Origin: Sphingomonas sp. CFBP 13720
GTDB lineage: Bacteria > Pseudomonadota > Alphaproteobacteria > Sphingomonadales > Sphingomonadaceae
Direction: 5' to 3'
Length of the DNA: 64,000 bases
Assembly (NCBI RefSeq): GCF_014842075.1
Contig: NZ_JACYVA010000002.1
Location: 186,001-250,000 of the forward strand
The number at the start of each line of letters is the position of its first letter. Position 1 is the stretch's first letter. The notes below the pieces were generated by a model that saw nothing but the letters and a program-made list of their open reading frames with translations, ran no database searches and had not been told where the DNA came from. A program made the position numbers and the translations under genes. This document shows positions 28,283 through 37,242 of the stretch, in pieces.

Positions 28283-29392
28283 CTACCGCTCCCATTCCGC
28301 GATGACCGCCGCATCGGCTTCGTCCGCCCGTCGCTCGCGCGCGAACCGTACCGCGTCCAGCCGGCCCAGCGCCCATACCGCCGCGCCGCGCACCACCGGG
28401 TCGGGATCGGCCAGCGCCGTCACCACCGGTTCGACCAGAGTCGCATCGCCGCTATTGCCCGCCGCGATCAGCGCGTTGCGCACCATGCGGTTGCGGCCGA
28501 TCCGCTTGATCGGCGATCCGCGAAACACCTCGCGAAACCCGGCATCGTCCAGTGCGATCAGGTCGGCCAGCCGTGGCGCGGCGAATTCCGCCCGCCCGGC
28601 AAAGGCGCGGTTGGCGGCAGCCGTCTGCGCGAACTTGTTCCACGGACACACCGCCAGACAATCGTCGCAGCCATAGATGCGGTTGCCGATCCCGGCGCGG
28701 AACTCCTGCGGGATCGGCCCGGCATGCTCGATCGTCAGATACGAGATGCAACGCCGCGCATCCAGCCGGTAGGGCGCGGGAAACGCATCGGTCGGGCACG
28801 CGCGCTGGCACGCGTCGCACGATCCGCACCGGTCGCGGCCCCCGGCATCGGGCGTCAGGTCGAGCGTGGTGTAGATTGCGCCGAGGAACAGCCAGCTGCC
28901 ATGCTGCTGGCTGACCAGATTGGTATGCTTGCCCTGCCACCCCAGCCCCGCCGCCTCTGCCAGCGGTTTTTCCATCACCGGCGCGGTATCGACGAAGACC
29001 TTCAGGTCGCACCCCGCCTCCTGCGCCAGCCAGCGGCCCAGCGCCTTCAGCGCCTTCTTGACGACGTCATGATAATCGCCGCCCTGCGCATAGACCGAGA
29101 TACGCCCGCGATCGCCGACATCGGCCAGCGCCAGCGGATCGCCCGGCGGGGCATAGCTCATGCCCAGCGCGATGACCGACCGCACGTCGGACCACAGCCC
29201 GGCGGGCGACCCGCGATGGTGCGCGCGCTCCTCCATCCAGATCATCGACCCGTGCCGCCCTTCGTCCAGCCATTCGCGCAGCCGCGCGGCGGTACGCGGC
29301 GCGGCATCGGCGCGGGCGATGCCGCATGCGACGAAACCGACTTCGGCCGCCTTGGCGCGGATGCGGTCGATCAGGGCCTTGTCTTGGGTCAC
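28283..29392 (-). CDS. queG: Epoxyqueuosine reductase
   Basis: QueG reduces epoxyqueuosine to queuosine in tRNA (GUN anticodons) using cobalamin and two 4Fe-4S clusters. In this 369-residue protein the catalytic Asp135 is in [13 protein letters not shown]. The cluster ligands are C189, C192, C195, C199 ([12 protein letters not shown]) and C242, C245, C249 (CDDCLAVCP) with C215. A HEAT-like C-terminal part ([20 protein letters not shown]) is the tRNA-binding region. Its need for cobalamin is notable given the CobS/CobT genes in this window. It is divergent from the ABC exporter genes. Confidence 0.95.
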   Translation of the reverse strand: MTQDKALIDRIRAKAAEVGFVACGIARADAAPRTAARLREWLDEGRHGSMIWMEERAHHRGSPAGLWSDVRSVIALGMSYAPPGDPLALADVGDRGRISVYAQGGDYHDVVKKALKALGRWLAQEAGCDLKVFVDTAPVMEKPLAEAAGLGWQGKHTNLVSQQHGSWLFLGAIYTTLDLTPDAGGRDRCGSCDACQRACPTDAFPAPYRLDARRCISYLTIEHAGPIPQEFRAGIGNRIYGCDDCLAVCPWNKFAQTAAANRAFAGRAEFAAPRLADLIALDDAGFREVFRGSPIKRIGRNRMVRNALIAAGNSGDATLVEPVVTALADPDPVVRGAAVWALGRLDAVRFARERRADEADAAVIAEWER

Positions 29393-29452
29393 ATCGCCCC
29401 GCTACCCTTGTTCGCACGCGGGCCTCAAGCCCGACGTCGACGGGGGGATGGG

Positions 29453-30385
29453 TTGCATACCGAAAACTGGGCGTTGAGCGCCACCGGGCTGGTCAAGCGT
29501 TTCGGTGATCGGCGGGTGGTCGATGGTATCGACCTGCACGTCCCGCAGGGTTCGGTCTATGGCGTGCTCGGCCCGAACGGCGCGGGCAAGACGACGACGC
29601 TGCGCATGCTGCTGGGCATCATCGAACCCGATGAGGGCACGCGCACGCTGCTGGGCCATGTCGCGCCGCGCGACGCATCCGACCGCGTCGGTTATCTGCC
29701 CGAGGAACGCGGCCTGTACCCCGGCATGAAATCGCGCGAAGCGATCGCGTTCATGGGCGCGCTGCGCGGTCTCGACTGGTCGGTCGGGCGCAAACGTGCC
29801 GCGACGATGCTGGAGGAAGCGGGCCTAGGCCATGCGATAGATCAAAAAATCCGCAAGCTTTCCAAGGGTATGGCGCAATTCGTCCAGCTACTGGGCTCGG
29901 TCGTGAACCGGCCCGAATTCCTCGTGCTCGACGAACCCTTTTCCGGCCTCGACCCGGTCAATCAGGAACGGCTGGAAGCGCTGATCCGCGCGGAGCGCGA
30001 CCGGGGCGCGACCATTCTGTTCTCGACCCACGTCATGGCCCACGCCGAACGGCTGTGCGACCGCCTCGCGATCATCGCAGGCGGCAAGCGCCGGTTCGAA
30101 GGCACGGTGGACGACGCCCGCGCGATGCTGCCGATGAAGGCGCATTACGTGCCGCACCACCCCGCCCCCGGCATCGCCGCGCTGCTGCCCGCCGACGCGG
30201 AACAGGCGGATGCGACGCGCGGCGGCGGCTGGCGCTTCACGTTGCCGCCCGAAGGAATCGAAGGGATATTGGTGAAGCTGATCGACGCGGGCTACGGCAT
30301 ATCGGGACTGTCGATCGAACGGCCGGGGCTGCACGACGCCTTCGTCCGCATCGTCGGGCAACAGGCGCTGGAGCAGGCGGCATGA
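29453..30385 (+). CDS. ABC transporter ATP-binding protein (NatA-like)
   Basis: A cytoplasmic ATPase of about 310 residues for an exporter. Walker A is GPNGAGKTT, the signature is the variant LSKGMAQ, and Walker B is FLVLDEPFSGLDP, followed by the H-loop FSTHVM. A C-terminal extension of ~90 residues is typical of the NatA/DUF4162 type. The start is uncertain: TTG 29453 follows a GGGGGGA sequence and TTG 29474 is also in frame; no ATG fits. The stop overlaps the permease start by 4 bp (ATGA), so both are translated as a unit. Confidence 0.9.
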   Translation: MHTENWALSATGLVKRFGDRRVVDGIDLHVPQGSVYGVLGPNGAGKTTTLRMLLGIIEPDEGTRTLLGHVAPRDASDRVGYLPEERGLYPGMKSREAIAFMGALRGLDWSVGRKRAATMLEEAGLGHAIDQKIRKLSKGMAQFVQLLGSVVNRPEFLVLDEPFSGLDPVNQERLEALIRAERDRGATILFSTHVMAHAERLCDRLAIIAGGKRRFEGTVDDARAMLPMKAHYVPHHPAPGIAALLPADAEQADATRGGGWRFTLPPEGIEGILVKLIDAGYGISGLSIERPGLHDAFVRIVGQQALEQAA

Positions 30386-31611
30386 GCGACACCCGCCGCC
30401 TGATCCGCCAGACGCTGACCATCGCCCGCCGCGATTTCGTCGCGACCGTGATGACGCCGATGTTCCTGCTGTTCCTGCTCGCCCCGCTGCTGTTCGCCGG
30501 CTTCGGCGCGATCGGCGGGATCGGGGCCGCCAGCGTCGGACGCGGCGCGGCGGGCAAGGAACGCATCGTCGCGATCGCCGCCCCGGACGATGCGAAGCGC
30601 CTGCGACGCGCCGATGCGATGATCCGCCCCGGCATCCTGTCCGAACCGGGCCTTCCGCCGCTGGTCGTCGTCGCGCCGAACGGCGATCCGGCGAAGCAGG
30701 CCCGCGCGCTGCTGTCCGACAGCGACACCGACGTCCCATCGGTGTTGTACGGCCCGCTCGACCGGCCGCAGCTGGTCCATGTCCGACCGACCTCGACCAC
30801 CGCGAAATACATGGCTGTGCTGGCCGAACAGGCACTGCGCGATCAGCGCGCCGGGCTGACCGGACCGCTGTCGCAACCGACCTTTACCCGCGTCGCGCGC
30901 AGCAGCACGTCGCTGGGCGGCAAGAGCGCGGCGGGACTGTTCGCGGTCGCGTCGCTGTTCATCGTCACACTGATGCTGGCCGGACAGGCAGTCGGCACGA
31001 TGGCGGAGGAACGGTCGAACAAGGTGATCGAAGTGCTGGCCGCCGCCGTGCCGCTGGAATCGGTGTTCCTCGGCAAGCTGATCGGCATGTTCGGCGTTGC
31101 GGTGCTGTTCCTCGCCTTCTGGGCGACGATCGCCGCCAATATCGGCGCGCTGCTTCCGGCCGAAGTGGCCAGCGGTATCGCCGGAATCGCGCCCGCCGTC
31201 GGCATGCCGGTCTTCGTCGCGCTCTACATCGCCTATTTCACCATGGCGTATATGTTGCTGGGGTCGGTGTTCCTGACGGTCGGTGCACAGGCGTCCACGC
31301 CCCGCGAAATCCAGATGCTGTCGCTGCCCATCACCATCTTCCAGATGGCGATGTTCGGCGTCGCACTGGCGGCGGTCAGCCGTCCGGGCAGCTGGGTCGC
31401 GACAGCGGCCGAACTGTTTCCGTTCAGCTCACCGTTCGCGATGGCGGCACGGGCGGCGACCGGCACCGATATCTGGCCGCATCTGGCCGCGATCGCATGG
31501 CAATTGCTGTGGGTGACGCTGACCATCGCGCTGGGTGCCAAGCTGTTCCGGCGCGGCGTGCTGCAATCGGCGGGGCCGAAATGGCGGTGGAAACGCTTGT
31601 TCGGGCGGTAG
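30382..31611 (+). CDS. ABC transporter permease (NatB-like, ABC-2 type)
   Basis: A 409-residue membrane protein with one N-terminal helix (~res 22-45), a large extracytoplasmic domain (~50-185) and five to six C-terminal helices with SAAGLFAVASLFIVTLMLAG and the cytoplasmic coupling segment GTMAEERSNKVIEVLAAAVP. That segment, E-E-K-x-N-K/R-x-x-E-V, is the signature of ABC-2 NatB/CcmB-like permeases. The pair with the upstream ATPase is a complete exporter; NatAB exports Na+, but the substrate here is not proven. Confidence 0.9.
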   Translation: MSDTRRLIRQTLTIARRDFVATVMTPMFLLFLLAPLLFAGFGAIGGIGAASVGRGAAGKERIVAIAAPDDAKRLRRADAMIRPGILSEPGLPPLVVVAPNGDPAKQARALLSDSDTDVPSVLYGPLDRPQLVHVRPTSTTAKYMAVLAEQALRDQRAGLTGPLSQPTFTRVARSSTSLGGKSAAGLFAVASLFIVTLMLAGQAVGTMAEERSNKVIEVLAAAVPLESVFLGKLIGMFGVAVLFLAFWATIAANIGALLPAEVASGIAGIAPAVGMPVFVALYIAYFTMAYMLLGSVFLTVGAQASTPREIQMLSLPITIFQMAMFGVALAAVSRPGSWVATAAELFPFSSPFAMAARAATGTDIWPHLAAIAWQLLWVTLTIALGAKLFRRGVLQSAGPKWRWKRLFGR

Positions 31612-31771
31612 GTTTTCGGATCGGTTCAGGCCGCCCCGCCGCCGCGCGCGGCTCGGTTCGGGCCGCCCGCCGCCGGGTGCGCCGTTTGGTCCCCACCACG
31701 CCCGCCGTTCCGTCCGAGCCGCACGGCCCTCGCGCGCCGTTCGGTTCAAACCGCGCTGCCGCCACAATCTC

Positions 31772-31840
31772 CGTTCGGTTCGAGCCTGTCGAGAACCCCC
31801 TCCTCGGGGACAGGCGTTCCAGACATGCCCGAACCGAACG
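31772..31840. repeat. REP-like interrupted inverted repeat with GAGCCTGTC core
   Basis: CGTTCGGTTCG (31772-31782) and GCCTGTC (31784-31790) are mirrored by GACAGGC (31809-31815) and CGAACCGAACG (31830-31840). The asymmetric loop holds GAGAACC and a CCTC-GGG step. The core matches sphingomonad/gammaproteobacterial REP sequences of the GAGCCTGTCGA type. Confidence 0.7.
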
Positions 31841-31904
31841 AAGAGGTCAGGCGCGAACCGGAAAGGCCCGGACTGAGTTCCCCCCATCCCGTCCATGCTG
31901 AGTA

Positions 31905-31927
31905 GGCGCTGAGCCTGTCAAAGCGCC
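31905..31927. repeat. Second REP-like hairpin
   Basis: GGCGCT (31905-31910) pairs with AGCGCC (31922-31927) around a loop carrying GAGCCTGTCA, the same core as the element 115 bp to the left. Confidence 0.6.
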
Positions 31928-32120
31928 ATATCGAAGCCCCCCCGATCCTTCGAACAGACCGGTCAAATGCCCTCAGACCAGCGTCGACCGGAAACCCCTG
32001 TCCTACACCGCGCCGTCCTGCCATGCCCTCCAACGCTCTTTGACAACCGCATCGATCACGCCCGGAAACGACAAACGCGCGATATCGTCGCGAGTGTGAC
32101 TTTCGTGACCTTTGGGCCGG

Positions 32121-32846
32121 CTATCGCTTCGAAACCAGCGTCACGATCGACAGTCCCGGCGGCATCGGCACGCGACCGATCAGGTAGCGTTCCAGCCGGA
32201 AGATCGCCTCGAACGCGCGGTTCAGCACCTTGGGCGGCGGCGAATCGTCGCTGTCGTCCTTGCCGGTCAGCTTGCCCGCCACCCGGGCCGCGACGGCGGC
32301 GGGGAACAGCAGCGAGTTGAAATAGCGCAGACCGTTGTGCGTCAGCCCGGCATCGGCGATCGCCTTGGCCAGCGTCGCCTTGGAATAACGGCGGTGGTGA
32401 TGGTTCACTACGTCGTGCGCGCTCCACATCCACTGGTGCGCGGGAACGGTGACGAGGATCTTGCCGCCGGGGGCCAGCCGGTCGGCCATGCCGCGAAACG
32501 TCGCCACGTCGTCCTCGATATGCTCGACCACGTCGAGCACCGCGATCATGTCGTACGATCCGGTCACGCCGTCCAGCGTCGGCAACGGTGCCTCGCCCAC
32601 CGGCTTGCCCAGCCGTTCGGTCGCGATGGCGCGGGCGGCGGGATCGATCTCGATCGCATCGACGCTGCCGAACGCGGCCAGCATCGGCAGGTTGTGGCCC
32701 GTGCCGCATCCTATCTCGAGGATGCGGGCATCCGGCTTCAGTCCGGCATTGCGCGCGACATAGTCGGCCAGGATCTCGCGGCGCGCGCGATACCACCAAT
32801 GCGTCGAATCATGCGCCGCCATGCGGTCGTAGACGATGCGGTCCAT
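32121..32846 (-). CDS. Class I SAM-dependent methyltransferase
   Basis: A 241-residue methyltransferase. Motif I is ARILEIGCGTGHNL, motif II ends SVDAIEIDP, and motif post-I/IV includes DMIAVLDVVEHIEDD. PGGKILVTVPAHQWMWSAHD and NHHHRRYSK follow, a pattern frequent in lipid- or glycan-linked methyltransferases of the UbiE/Methyltransf_23 group. The C-terminal 60 residues carry a hydrophobic stretch. Its start lies one base after the stop of the GtrA gene, so the two form a unit. The substrate is unknown; a polyprenyl-linked sugar is plausible from context. Confidence 0.87.
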   Translation of the reverse strand: MDRIVYDRMAAHDSTHWWYRARREILADYVARNAGLKPDARILEIGCGTGHNLPMLAAFGSVDAIEIDPAARAIATERLGKPVGEAPLPTLDGVTGSYDMIAVLDVVEHIEDDVATFRGMADRLAPGGKILVTVPAHQWMWSAHDVVNHHHRRYSKATLAKAIADAGLTHNGLRYFNSLLFPAAVAARVAGKLTGKDDSDDSPPPKVLNRAFEAIFRLERYLIGRVPMPPGLSIVTLVSKR

Positions 32847-32847
32847 C

Positions 32848-33276
32848 TTATCCGAATACCCATTTGCGATTGAGCGCGAAGGTCGCGATCGGCGTCACCA
32901 GCATCGCCGGCACCAGTGGCAGCCATTCCGGCCCCCCCGCCATGTCGGCGATGACGAAGGTGAAGCCGGCGTTCAGCGCCATGCCGAACCCCTGCACCAC
33001 GAGGAACTTCAGCGGCTGTTCCGCGCCGCCGCGCCGTTCGCCATGGTCGCGGAAACTCCACCGACCGTGCGCGACGAACCCGAATGCGGCGGCCACGACG
33101 AAGGCCGGCAATACCGCGACGAACGCATAGCCGGTGGGCAACACCCGATATACCAGCGGCAGATATACGGCGGCATACACGGCGGTCGAAAGCACGCCGA
33201 CAATGCCGAACCGGACCAACTGGCCCAGCAGGCCATGGTTCAACAGGCTTTCGATACGGCCGGTCCCGGTGTCCAC
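32848..33276 (-). CDS. GtrA family membrane protein
   Basis: A 142-residue protein with four membrane helices, matching GtrA: RFGIVGVLSTAVYAAVYLPL, AFGFVAHGRWSFRD and a C-terminal ATFALNRKWVFG, where N-R/K-x-W-x-F is the family mark. GtrA proteins are thought to flip polyprenyl-phosphate sugars across the inner membrane. The start is GTG 33276, with AAAGGA spaced 6 nt away; the frame upstream would run into the divergent gene. It is translated together with the methyltransferase gene. Confidence 0.88.
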   Translation of the reverse strand: MDTGTGRIESLLNHGLLGQLVRFGIVGVLSTAVYAAVYLPLVYRVLPTGYAFVAVLPAFVVAAAFGFVAHGRWSFRDHGERRGGAEQPLKFLVVQGFGMALNAGFTFVIADMAGGPEWLPLVPAMLVTPIATFALNRKWVFG

Positions 33277-33362
33277 GTCTTGTCCTTTGCGCGGGAGCCG
33301 ATAGAGCGACCCGATTGCGTGTAAGCCGCCGTAGAATGCACGCGCGGCGGGGGGAAGCGATT

Positions 33363-35141
33363 TTGACCACCGATCCATACCGGCCACGGACGCTCGATCG
33401 CCACTGGCTGCGCTGGGTATTGCTCGCATGGGTATTGATCGCGGCATGGTATCTCTATGTCCGCTGGAACGCGGTCTACTGGCTGTCGCTGTCCGATACC
33501 GACGACAATATTCGGCTGATGCAGGTGCGCGGGCTGTTGTCCGGGCAGGGCTGGTACGATCTACGGCAATATCGGCTGAACCCGCCGGACGGGCTGGACA
33601 TCCACTGGTCGCGATTGGTCGACCTGCCGATCGCCGGGCTGTATATGTTGTTCCGACCGTTCGGCGGGGCGTTCTGGGCCGAACGGCTGGCCGTGGGGAT
33701 CGCGCCGCTGTTGCCGCTGGCGGTTACGCTGGTCGCGCTGGCCGCGACCGCACGGCGGCTGATCGACCGACTGGCATGGCCGCTGGCGATCCTGTTCCTG
33801 TTCGGCTGTTCGTCCACGCTGTTGATGTTCATGCCGATGCGCATCGATCATCATGGCTGGCAGCTTGCCTGTCTGGCGTGGACCGTCGCCGGTCTGGCCG
33901 ATCCGAAACAGGCGCGCGGCGGGCTTACCGTCGGACTGTCGTCGGCGGTGTCGCTGACCATCGGCCTCGAACTCCTGCCCTATTGCGGCATGGCGGGGGC
34001 GATCGTCGCGCTGCGCTGGACGTGGGACCGGGGGGAGGCACGACGGCTGGCGGTATATGGCGCGACGCTGGCCGGGGGTAGCGCGGCAGGGTTCCTCGCC
34101 TTTGCCTCGAACGCCAACTACGCGATGCGGTGCGATGCGCTGACGCCGATCTGGCTGTCGGCGGTCGTGGCGGGCGGTGCGTTGCTGCTGATGCTGGCAT
34201 GGGTGTCGCCGCGCTCGCCATGGCTGCGCCTGTTGCTGGCGGTGGTCGCCGGCGCGGCGCTGGCGGCAGCGTTCGCCACGTTGTTCCCGCAATGCCTCCA
34301 GCGACCCGAAGGGGTGTCGGACGAACTGGCGCGCGCCTGGCTCAACAATGTCCGAGAGGCCAAGCCGGTCTACGTCCTGCCGTGGCGCACGATCCTGCCG
34401 CTCGTGACCGGGCCAATCGTCGGACTGATCGGCGCGATCTTCGCGACGTGGCACGCATGGCGCAGCGAACGCTTCGTCGGCTGGGCCGCGATCACGCTGT
34501 TCACCGCCTTCGCGGTCGCGATGCTGTTCTGGCAGGTCCGCTCCGGCCCGGCGGCGCAGTTGCTGGCGCTGCCCGGCACGACCGCGCTGGCATGGGTGCT
34601 GCTGCCGTCGATCCTGCGCCGGGGCAACCCGGTCGTGCGCGTCGTCGGCATCGTCGTCGCGCTCCTGATCCTGTCCAGCATGGCGGTGGGATACATCGTC
34701 CAGCAATTCCGCATCGATCCGCCCAGCGAACGGACGAAGACGGTCCTTCGCGCCGGATCGCGCTGCGCCACCCTGCCCGCGCTGGCCGCACTCGACCGGA
34801 TACCGCGCGCGGTGATGTTCACCCATGTCGATCTGGGACCACGGCTGATCGTCGCGACGCATCACGACGGCATCACCGGCCCCTATCATCGCAACGGGCA
34901 GGCGATCCTAGACGTGCACCATGCGTTTCAGGGTAGCGTCGACGACTTCCGTCCGATCGCGAAGCGGCACGGTGCCCGCTATGTGCTGACCTGCCCGAAC
35001 ATGGCCGAAACCACCATCTATCGCTCGCGCGCCCCGAACGGCTTCTATGGGCAACTGGCGAAGGGCAAGGTGCCCGCATGGCTGACCCCCGTCCCGCTGC
35101 CCAAGGGTTCGCCGCTAAGGCTGTGGCGCATCGCCTATTGA
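33363..35141 (+). CDS. Multi-spanning GT-C-like membrane protein, possible polyprenyl-sugar glycosyltransferase
   Basis: A 592-residue protein with about eleven membrane segments and a soluble C-terminal domain (~res 455-592, containing FTHVDLGPRLIVATHHDG). After the first helix comes the loop LSLSDTDDNIRLMQVRGLLS then GQGWYDLRQYRL and HWSRLVDLP. The acidic D-T-D-D pair and its position match the first periplasmic loop of GT-C transferases such as STT3 and ArnT, which use lipid-linked sugars. No close named family is recognised. The start is TTG 33363 with a GGGGGGAAG SD. It is divergent from the GtrA gene, 86 bp apart, which supports a role in lipid-linked sugar transfer. Confidence 0.8.
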   Translation: MTTDPYRPRTLDRHWLRWVLLAWVLIAAWYLYVRWNAVYWLSLSDTDDNIRLMQVRGLLSGQGWYDLRQYRLNPPDGLDIHWSRLVDLPIAGLYMLFRPFGGAFWAERLAVGIAPLLPLAVTLVALAATARRLIDRLAWPLAILFLFGCSSTLLMFMPMRIDHHGWQLACLAWTVAGLADPKQARGGLTVGLSSAVSLTIGLELLPYCGMAGAIVALRWTWDRGEARRLAVYGATLAGGSAAGFLAFASNANYAMRCDALTPIWLSAVVAGGALLLMLAWVSPRSPWLRLLLAVVAGAALAAAFATLFPQCLQRPEGVSDELARAWLNNVREAKPVYVLPWRTILPLVTGPIVGLIGAIFATWHAWRSERFVGWAAITLFTAFAVAMLFWQVRSGPAAQLLALPGTTALAWVLLPSILRRGNPVVRVVGIVVALLILSSMAVGYIVQQFRIDPPSERTKTVLRAGSRCATLPALAALDRIPRAVMFTHVDLGPRLIVATHHDGITGPYHRNGQAILDVHHAFQGSVDDFRPIAKRHGARYVLTCPNMAETTIYRSRAPNGFYGQLAKGKVPAWLTPVPLPKGSPLRLWRIAY

Positions 35142-35194
35142 AGCGGCGGGCGGTGCAGCACGCGCAATCCACGGGTAACGTAGCATGCATGGCA

Positions 35195-35219
35195 GACGAC
35201 CGGTCGATATCCGGTCGTC
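35195..35219 (+). terminator. Hairpin after the GT-C-like gene
   Basis: GACGACCGG (35195-35203) and CCGGTCGTC (35211-35219) pair perfectly over a 7-nt loop, 54 bp after the stop. No T-tract is present. Confidence 0.55.
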
Positions 35220-35248
35220 CGCATTGCCGCATAGCGCCCGACGCAGAA

Positions 35249-35277
35249 ACGCCCGCCCCCTTGCGGGGGACGGGCGT
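35249..35277 (-). terminator. Terminator of the small exported protein gene
   Basis: ACGCCCG and five Cs pair with GGGGG and CGGGCGT around TTGC with one bulge. On the minus strand TTT follows, 27 bp after the stop of the small protein gene. Confidence 0.65.
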
Positions 35278-35303
35278 CGCGCCATCCTTGCGGACGGAAA
35301 TGC

Positions 35304-35600
35304 TTAGCGGCTGGCGACCAGCTTGCCACCGTTCAGCGGCTTGGCGATGCGGAAGCGCACCGGGCGGCCGTCGACGTTGCCGGTGACCAGACGATCGCGC
35401 ACGACGAAGCGGAACGGTTCGCCGCTCACGGTCTCGGTGCCGCTCAGCACGGTCGCGCCGTCCTTCGTCACTGCGCTGGTGTAATCGAACTTGTATCCTT
35501 CGCGCTCGACCTCGTTCGCCTGGGCGGCGATGGCGGGAACGAGCATGCCGGTGGCGACGAGGGCGACACGGAAGGCGGCAGCGATCACAAAGGCGCGCAT
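35304..35600 (-). CDS. Small periplasmic protein of unknown function
   Basis: A 98-residue protein with a signal peptide (res 1-32, ending AAQANE) and a mature domain of ~65 residues with beta-strand pattern: REGYKFDYTSAV, TETVSGEPFRFVVRDRLVTG and RPVRFRIAKPL. I do not recognise a family, though small proteins of this outline are common in sphingomonads. ATG 35600 is preceded by GGAGA with good spacing. It has its own terminator and lies downstream of the thioesterase gene on the same strand. Confidence 0.85.
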   Translation of the reverse strand: MRAFVIAAAFRVALVATGMLVPAIAAQANEVEREGYKFDYTSAVTKDGATVLSGTETVSGEPFRFVVRDRLVTGNVDGRPVRFRIAKPLNGGKLVASR

Positions 35601-35720
35601 GGTGTTTCTCCGGTTTCTGGATCGACGCGGCGGCGTCGTTTCGTTGCCGGATTGATACCGTTGTGCAGCGCACCATCGCAACTGCACAGGTCCTTATCGT
35701 GATTGCAAAAAACGAAAGCG

Positions 35721-36107
35721 TTATTCGGGCAGGAACCGCCGCACGACGTCGCGCGCCAGCCGCGCCGGACGCTTCGTTTCCGAATCGAGCGAACACCACG
35801 TGCTTTTGACTTCGACCAGCACCTCTTCGCCACGCTGGATCAACGTCGAGAAATAGGCGCGCACGCCCTCGACCCGTTCGGCGATCACCGTCGCAACGAT
35901 CGTGTCGTCGAGAAAGGCGGGCCGGCGATAGGTGATCTCGTGGCGCAGCGCGACCCACAGGTGGCGGGCCACTGCCTCGGCGGGCGCGACGCATTCCCAA
36001 TAGGCGACGACCGCGTCCTGCACCCACGACAGGTACACCGCGTTGTTCACATGGCCCATATGGTCGATGTCGCCGATACTGACCGCGAGCGGATGTTGAT
36101 GTGCCAT
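35721..36107 (-). CDS. Hotdog-fold acyl-CoA thioesterase (4HBT type)
   Basis: A 128-residue single hotdog-domain thioesterase. The active-site loop DIDHMGHVNNAVYLSW (res 13-28) carries the catalytic Asp15 and GHVNN of the 4-hydroxybenzoyl-CoA thioesterase/YbgC group. HEITYRRPAFLDDTIVATV follows as the second conserved strand. It would hydrolyse acyl-CoA or acyl-ACP; the substrate is not readable. The start ATG 36107 is chosen by family length. It lies 74 bp downstream of cobS on the same strand. Confidence 0.9.
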   Translation of the reverse strand: MAHQHPLAVSIGDIDHMGHVNNAVYLSWVQDAVVAYWECVAPAEAVARHLWVALRHEITYRRPAFLDDTIVATVIAERVEGVRAYFSTLIQRGEEVLVEVKSTWCSLDSETKRPARLARDVVRRFLPE

Positions 36108-36181
36108 GCCACGAAGGTGGGCGGTACTGACAGGTGTGTCAATCCGCCCATCATCGCGGCATGGCGGTTTCAGGTCGGCGA

Positions 36182-37183
36182 TTACGCCTTGCCGACCACG
36201 CTTTCCGGCAGATCCTTGCCGAACACGCGCTGGTAATATTCGGCGACCAGTGCGCGCTCGGCCTCGTCGCACTTGTTCAGGAACGACAGGCGGAACGCGA
36301 AGCCGACGTCGCCAAAGATCAACGCGTTCTGGGCCCACGTGATGACGGTACGCGGCGACATGACCGTCGATATATCGCCGTTGACGAAGCCGCGCCGCGT
36401 CATGTCCGCGACGCGCACCATTTTCTCGACGGTCTCCTTGCCGCCCTTCTTGTCATACTCGCCCGACTTGGCCAGCACGATCCGCGCCTCGGTCTGCGCG
36501 GGCAGATAATTGAGCGTGACGACGATGTTCCACCGATCCATCTGGCCCTGATTGATCTGCTGCGTGCCGTGATACAGCCCGCTGGTATCGCCCAGACCGA
36601 CCGTATTCGCGGTCGCGAACAGCCGGAAATAGGGGTTGGGCCGGATCACGCGGTTCTGGTCGAGCAGCGTCAGCTTGCCTTCGGTTTCCAGTACGCGCTG
36701 GATCACGAACATCACGTCGGGCCGCCCCGCGTCATATTCGTCGAAGACGAGCGCGGTCGGCGTCTGCAACGCCCATGGCAACAGCCCCTCGCGGAACTCC
36801 GTCACCTGCTGTCCGTCGCGCAGCACGATCGCGTCACGCCCGATCAGGTCGATCCGGCTGATATGCGCGTCGAGGTTGATGCGGATGCACGGCCAGTTGA
36901 GCCGTGCCGCGACCTGTTCGATGTGCGTCGACTTGCCGGTGCCGTGATAGCCCTGCACCATCACGCGCCGGTTATGGGCAAAGCCGGCAAGGATCGCCAG
37001 CGTCGTGTCGGGATCGAAGACATAGGCCGGATCGGTGTCGGGAACGCGCTCGTCGGCGATCGAGAACGCCGGAACTTCCATCGGCGAATCGATGCCGAAG
37101 ACGTCGCGCACCTTCACCATCCGGTCGGGGGAAGGCAGGATCGTCGTATCGCTGGGATCGGGCATTGTATCGGTGGTGGTCAT
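36182..37183 (-). CDS. cobS: Cobaltochelatase subunit CobS (AAA+ ATPase)
   Basis: A 333-residue MoxR-like AAA+ ATPase. Walker A is GYHGTGKST (res 78-86), Walker B is [10 protein letters not shown] (~144-153), sensor 1 is [11 protein letters not shown], and the helix-2 insert [15 protein letters not shown] is present. CobS and CobT form a two-tiered ring that powers CobN in late cobalt insertion. The start has AAAGG at good distance. The expected neighbours are dnaJ-like and bolA (3-4.5 kb away, same arrangement) and cobT (on the other strand at 20-22 kb). Without a visible CobN the ring could serve another client. Confidence 0.95.
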   Translation of the reverse strand: MTTTDTMPDPSDTTILPSPDRMVKVRDVFGIDSPMEVPAFSIADERVPDTDPAYVFDPDTTLAILAGFAHNRRVMVQGYHGTGKSTHIEQVAARLNWPCIRINLDAHISRIDLIGRDAIVLRDGQQVTEFREGLLPWALQTPTALVFDEYDAGRPDVMFVIQRVLETEGKLTLLDQNRVIRPNPYFRLFATANTVGLGDTSGLYHGTQQINQGQMDRWNIVVTLNYLPAQTEARIVLAKSGEYDKKGGKETVEKMVRVADMTRRGFVNGDISTVMSPRTVITWAQNALIFGDVGFAFRLSFLNKCDEAERALVAEYYQRVFGKDLPESVVGKA

Positions 37184-37242
37184 GCGTGCCTTTCGCGGGC
37201 CTCGGCCGGGCCGTGGCCGCTCTTTAGGACGAACCGCCCGCG

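Larger units (their letters stand above)
31612..32120. other. 509-bp intergenic region without a credible gene
   Basis: Open frames here have low coding character. The first half has at least four degenerate copies of a CGGTTC-RR-GCC(G) motif (about 31622, 31662, 31742, 31776). Two REP-like inverted repeats with a GAGCCTGTC core follow (annotated separately). The last ~150 bp contain nothing I recognise. Both flanking genes end facing this region. Confidence 0.7.

Noticed and set aside
28283..31611. queG and the ABC exporter as one functional unit
   Set aside because: They are divergent and unrelated in known biology; adjacency alone does not support a link.
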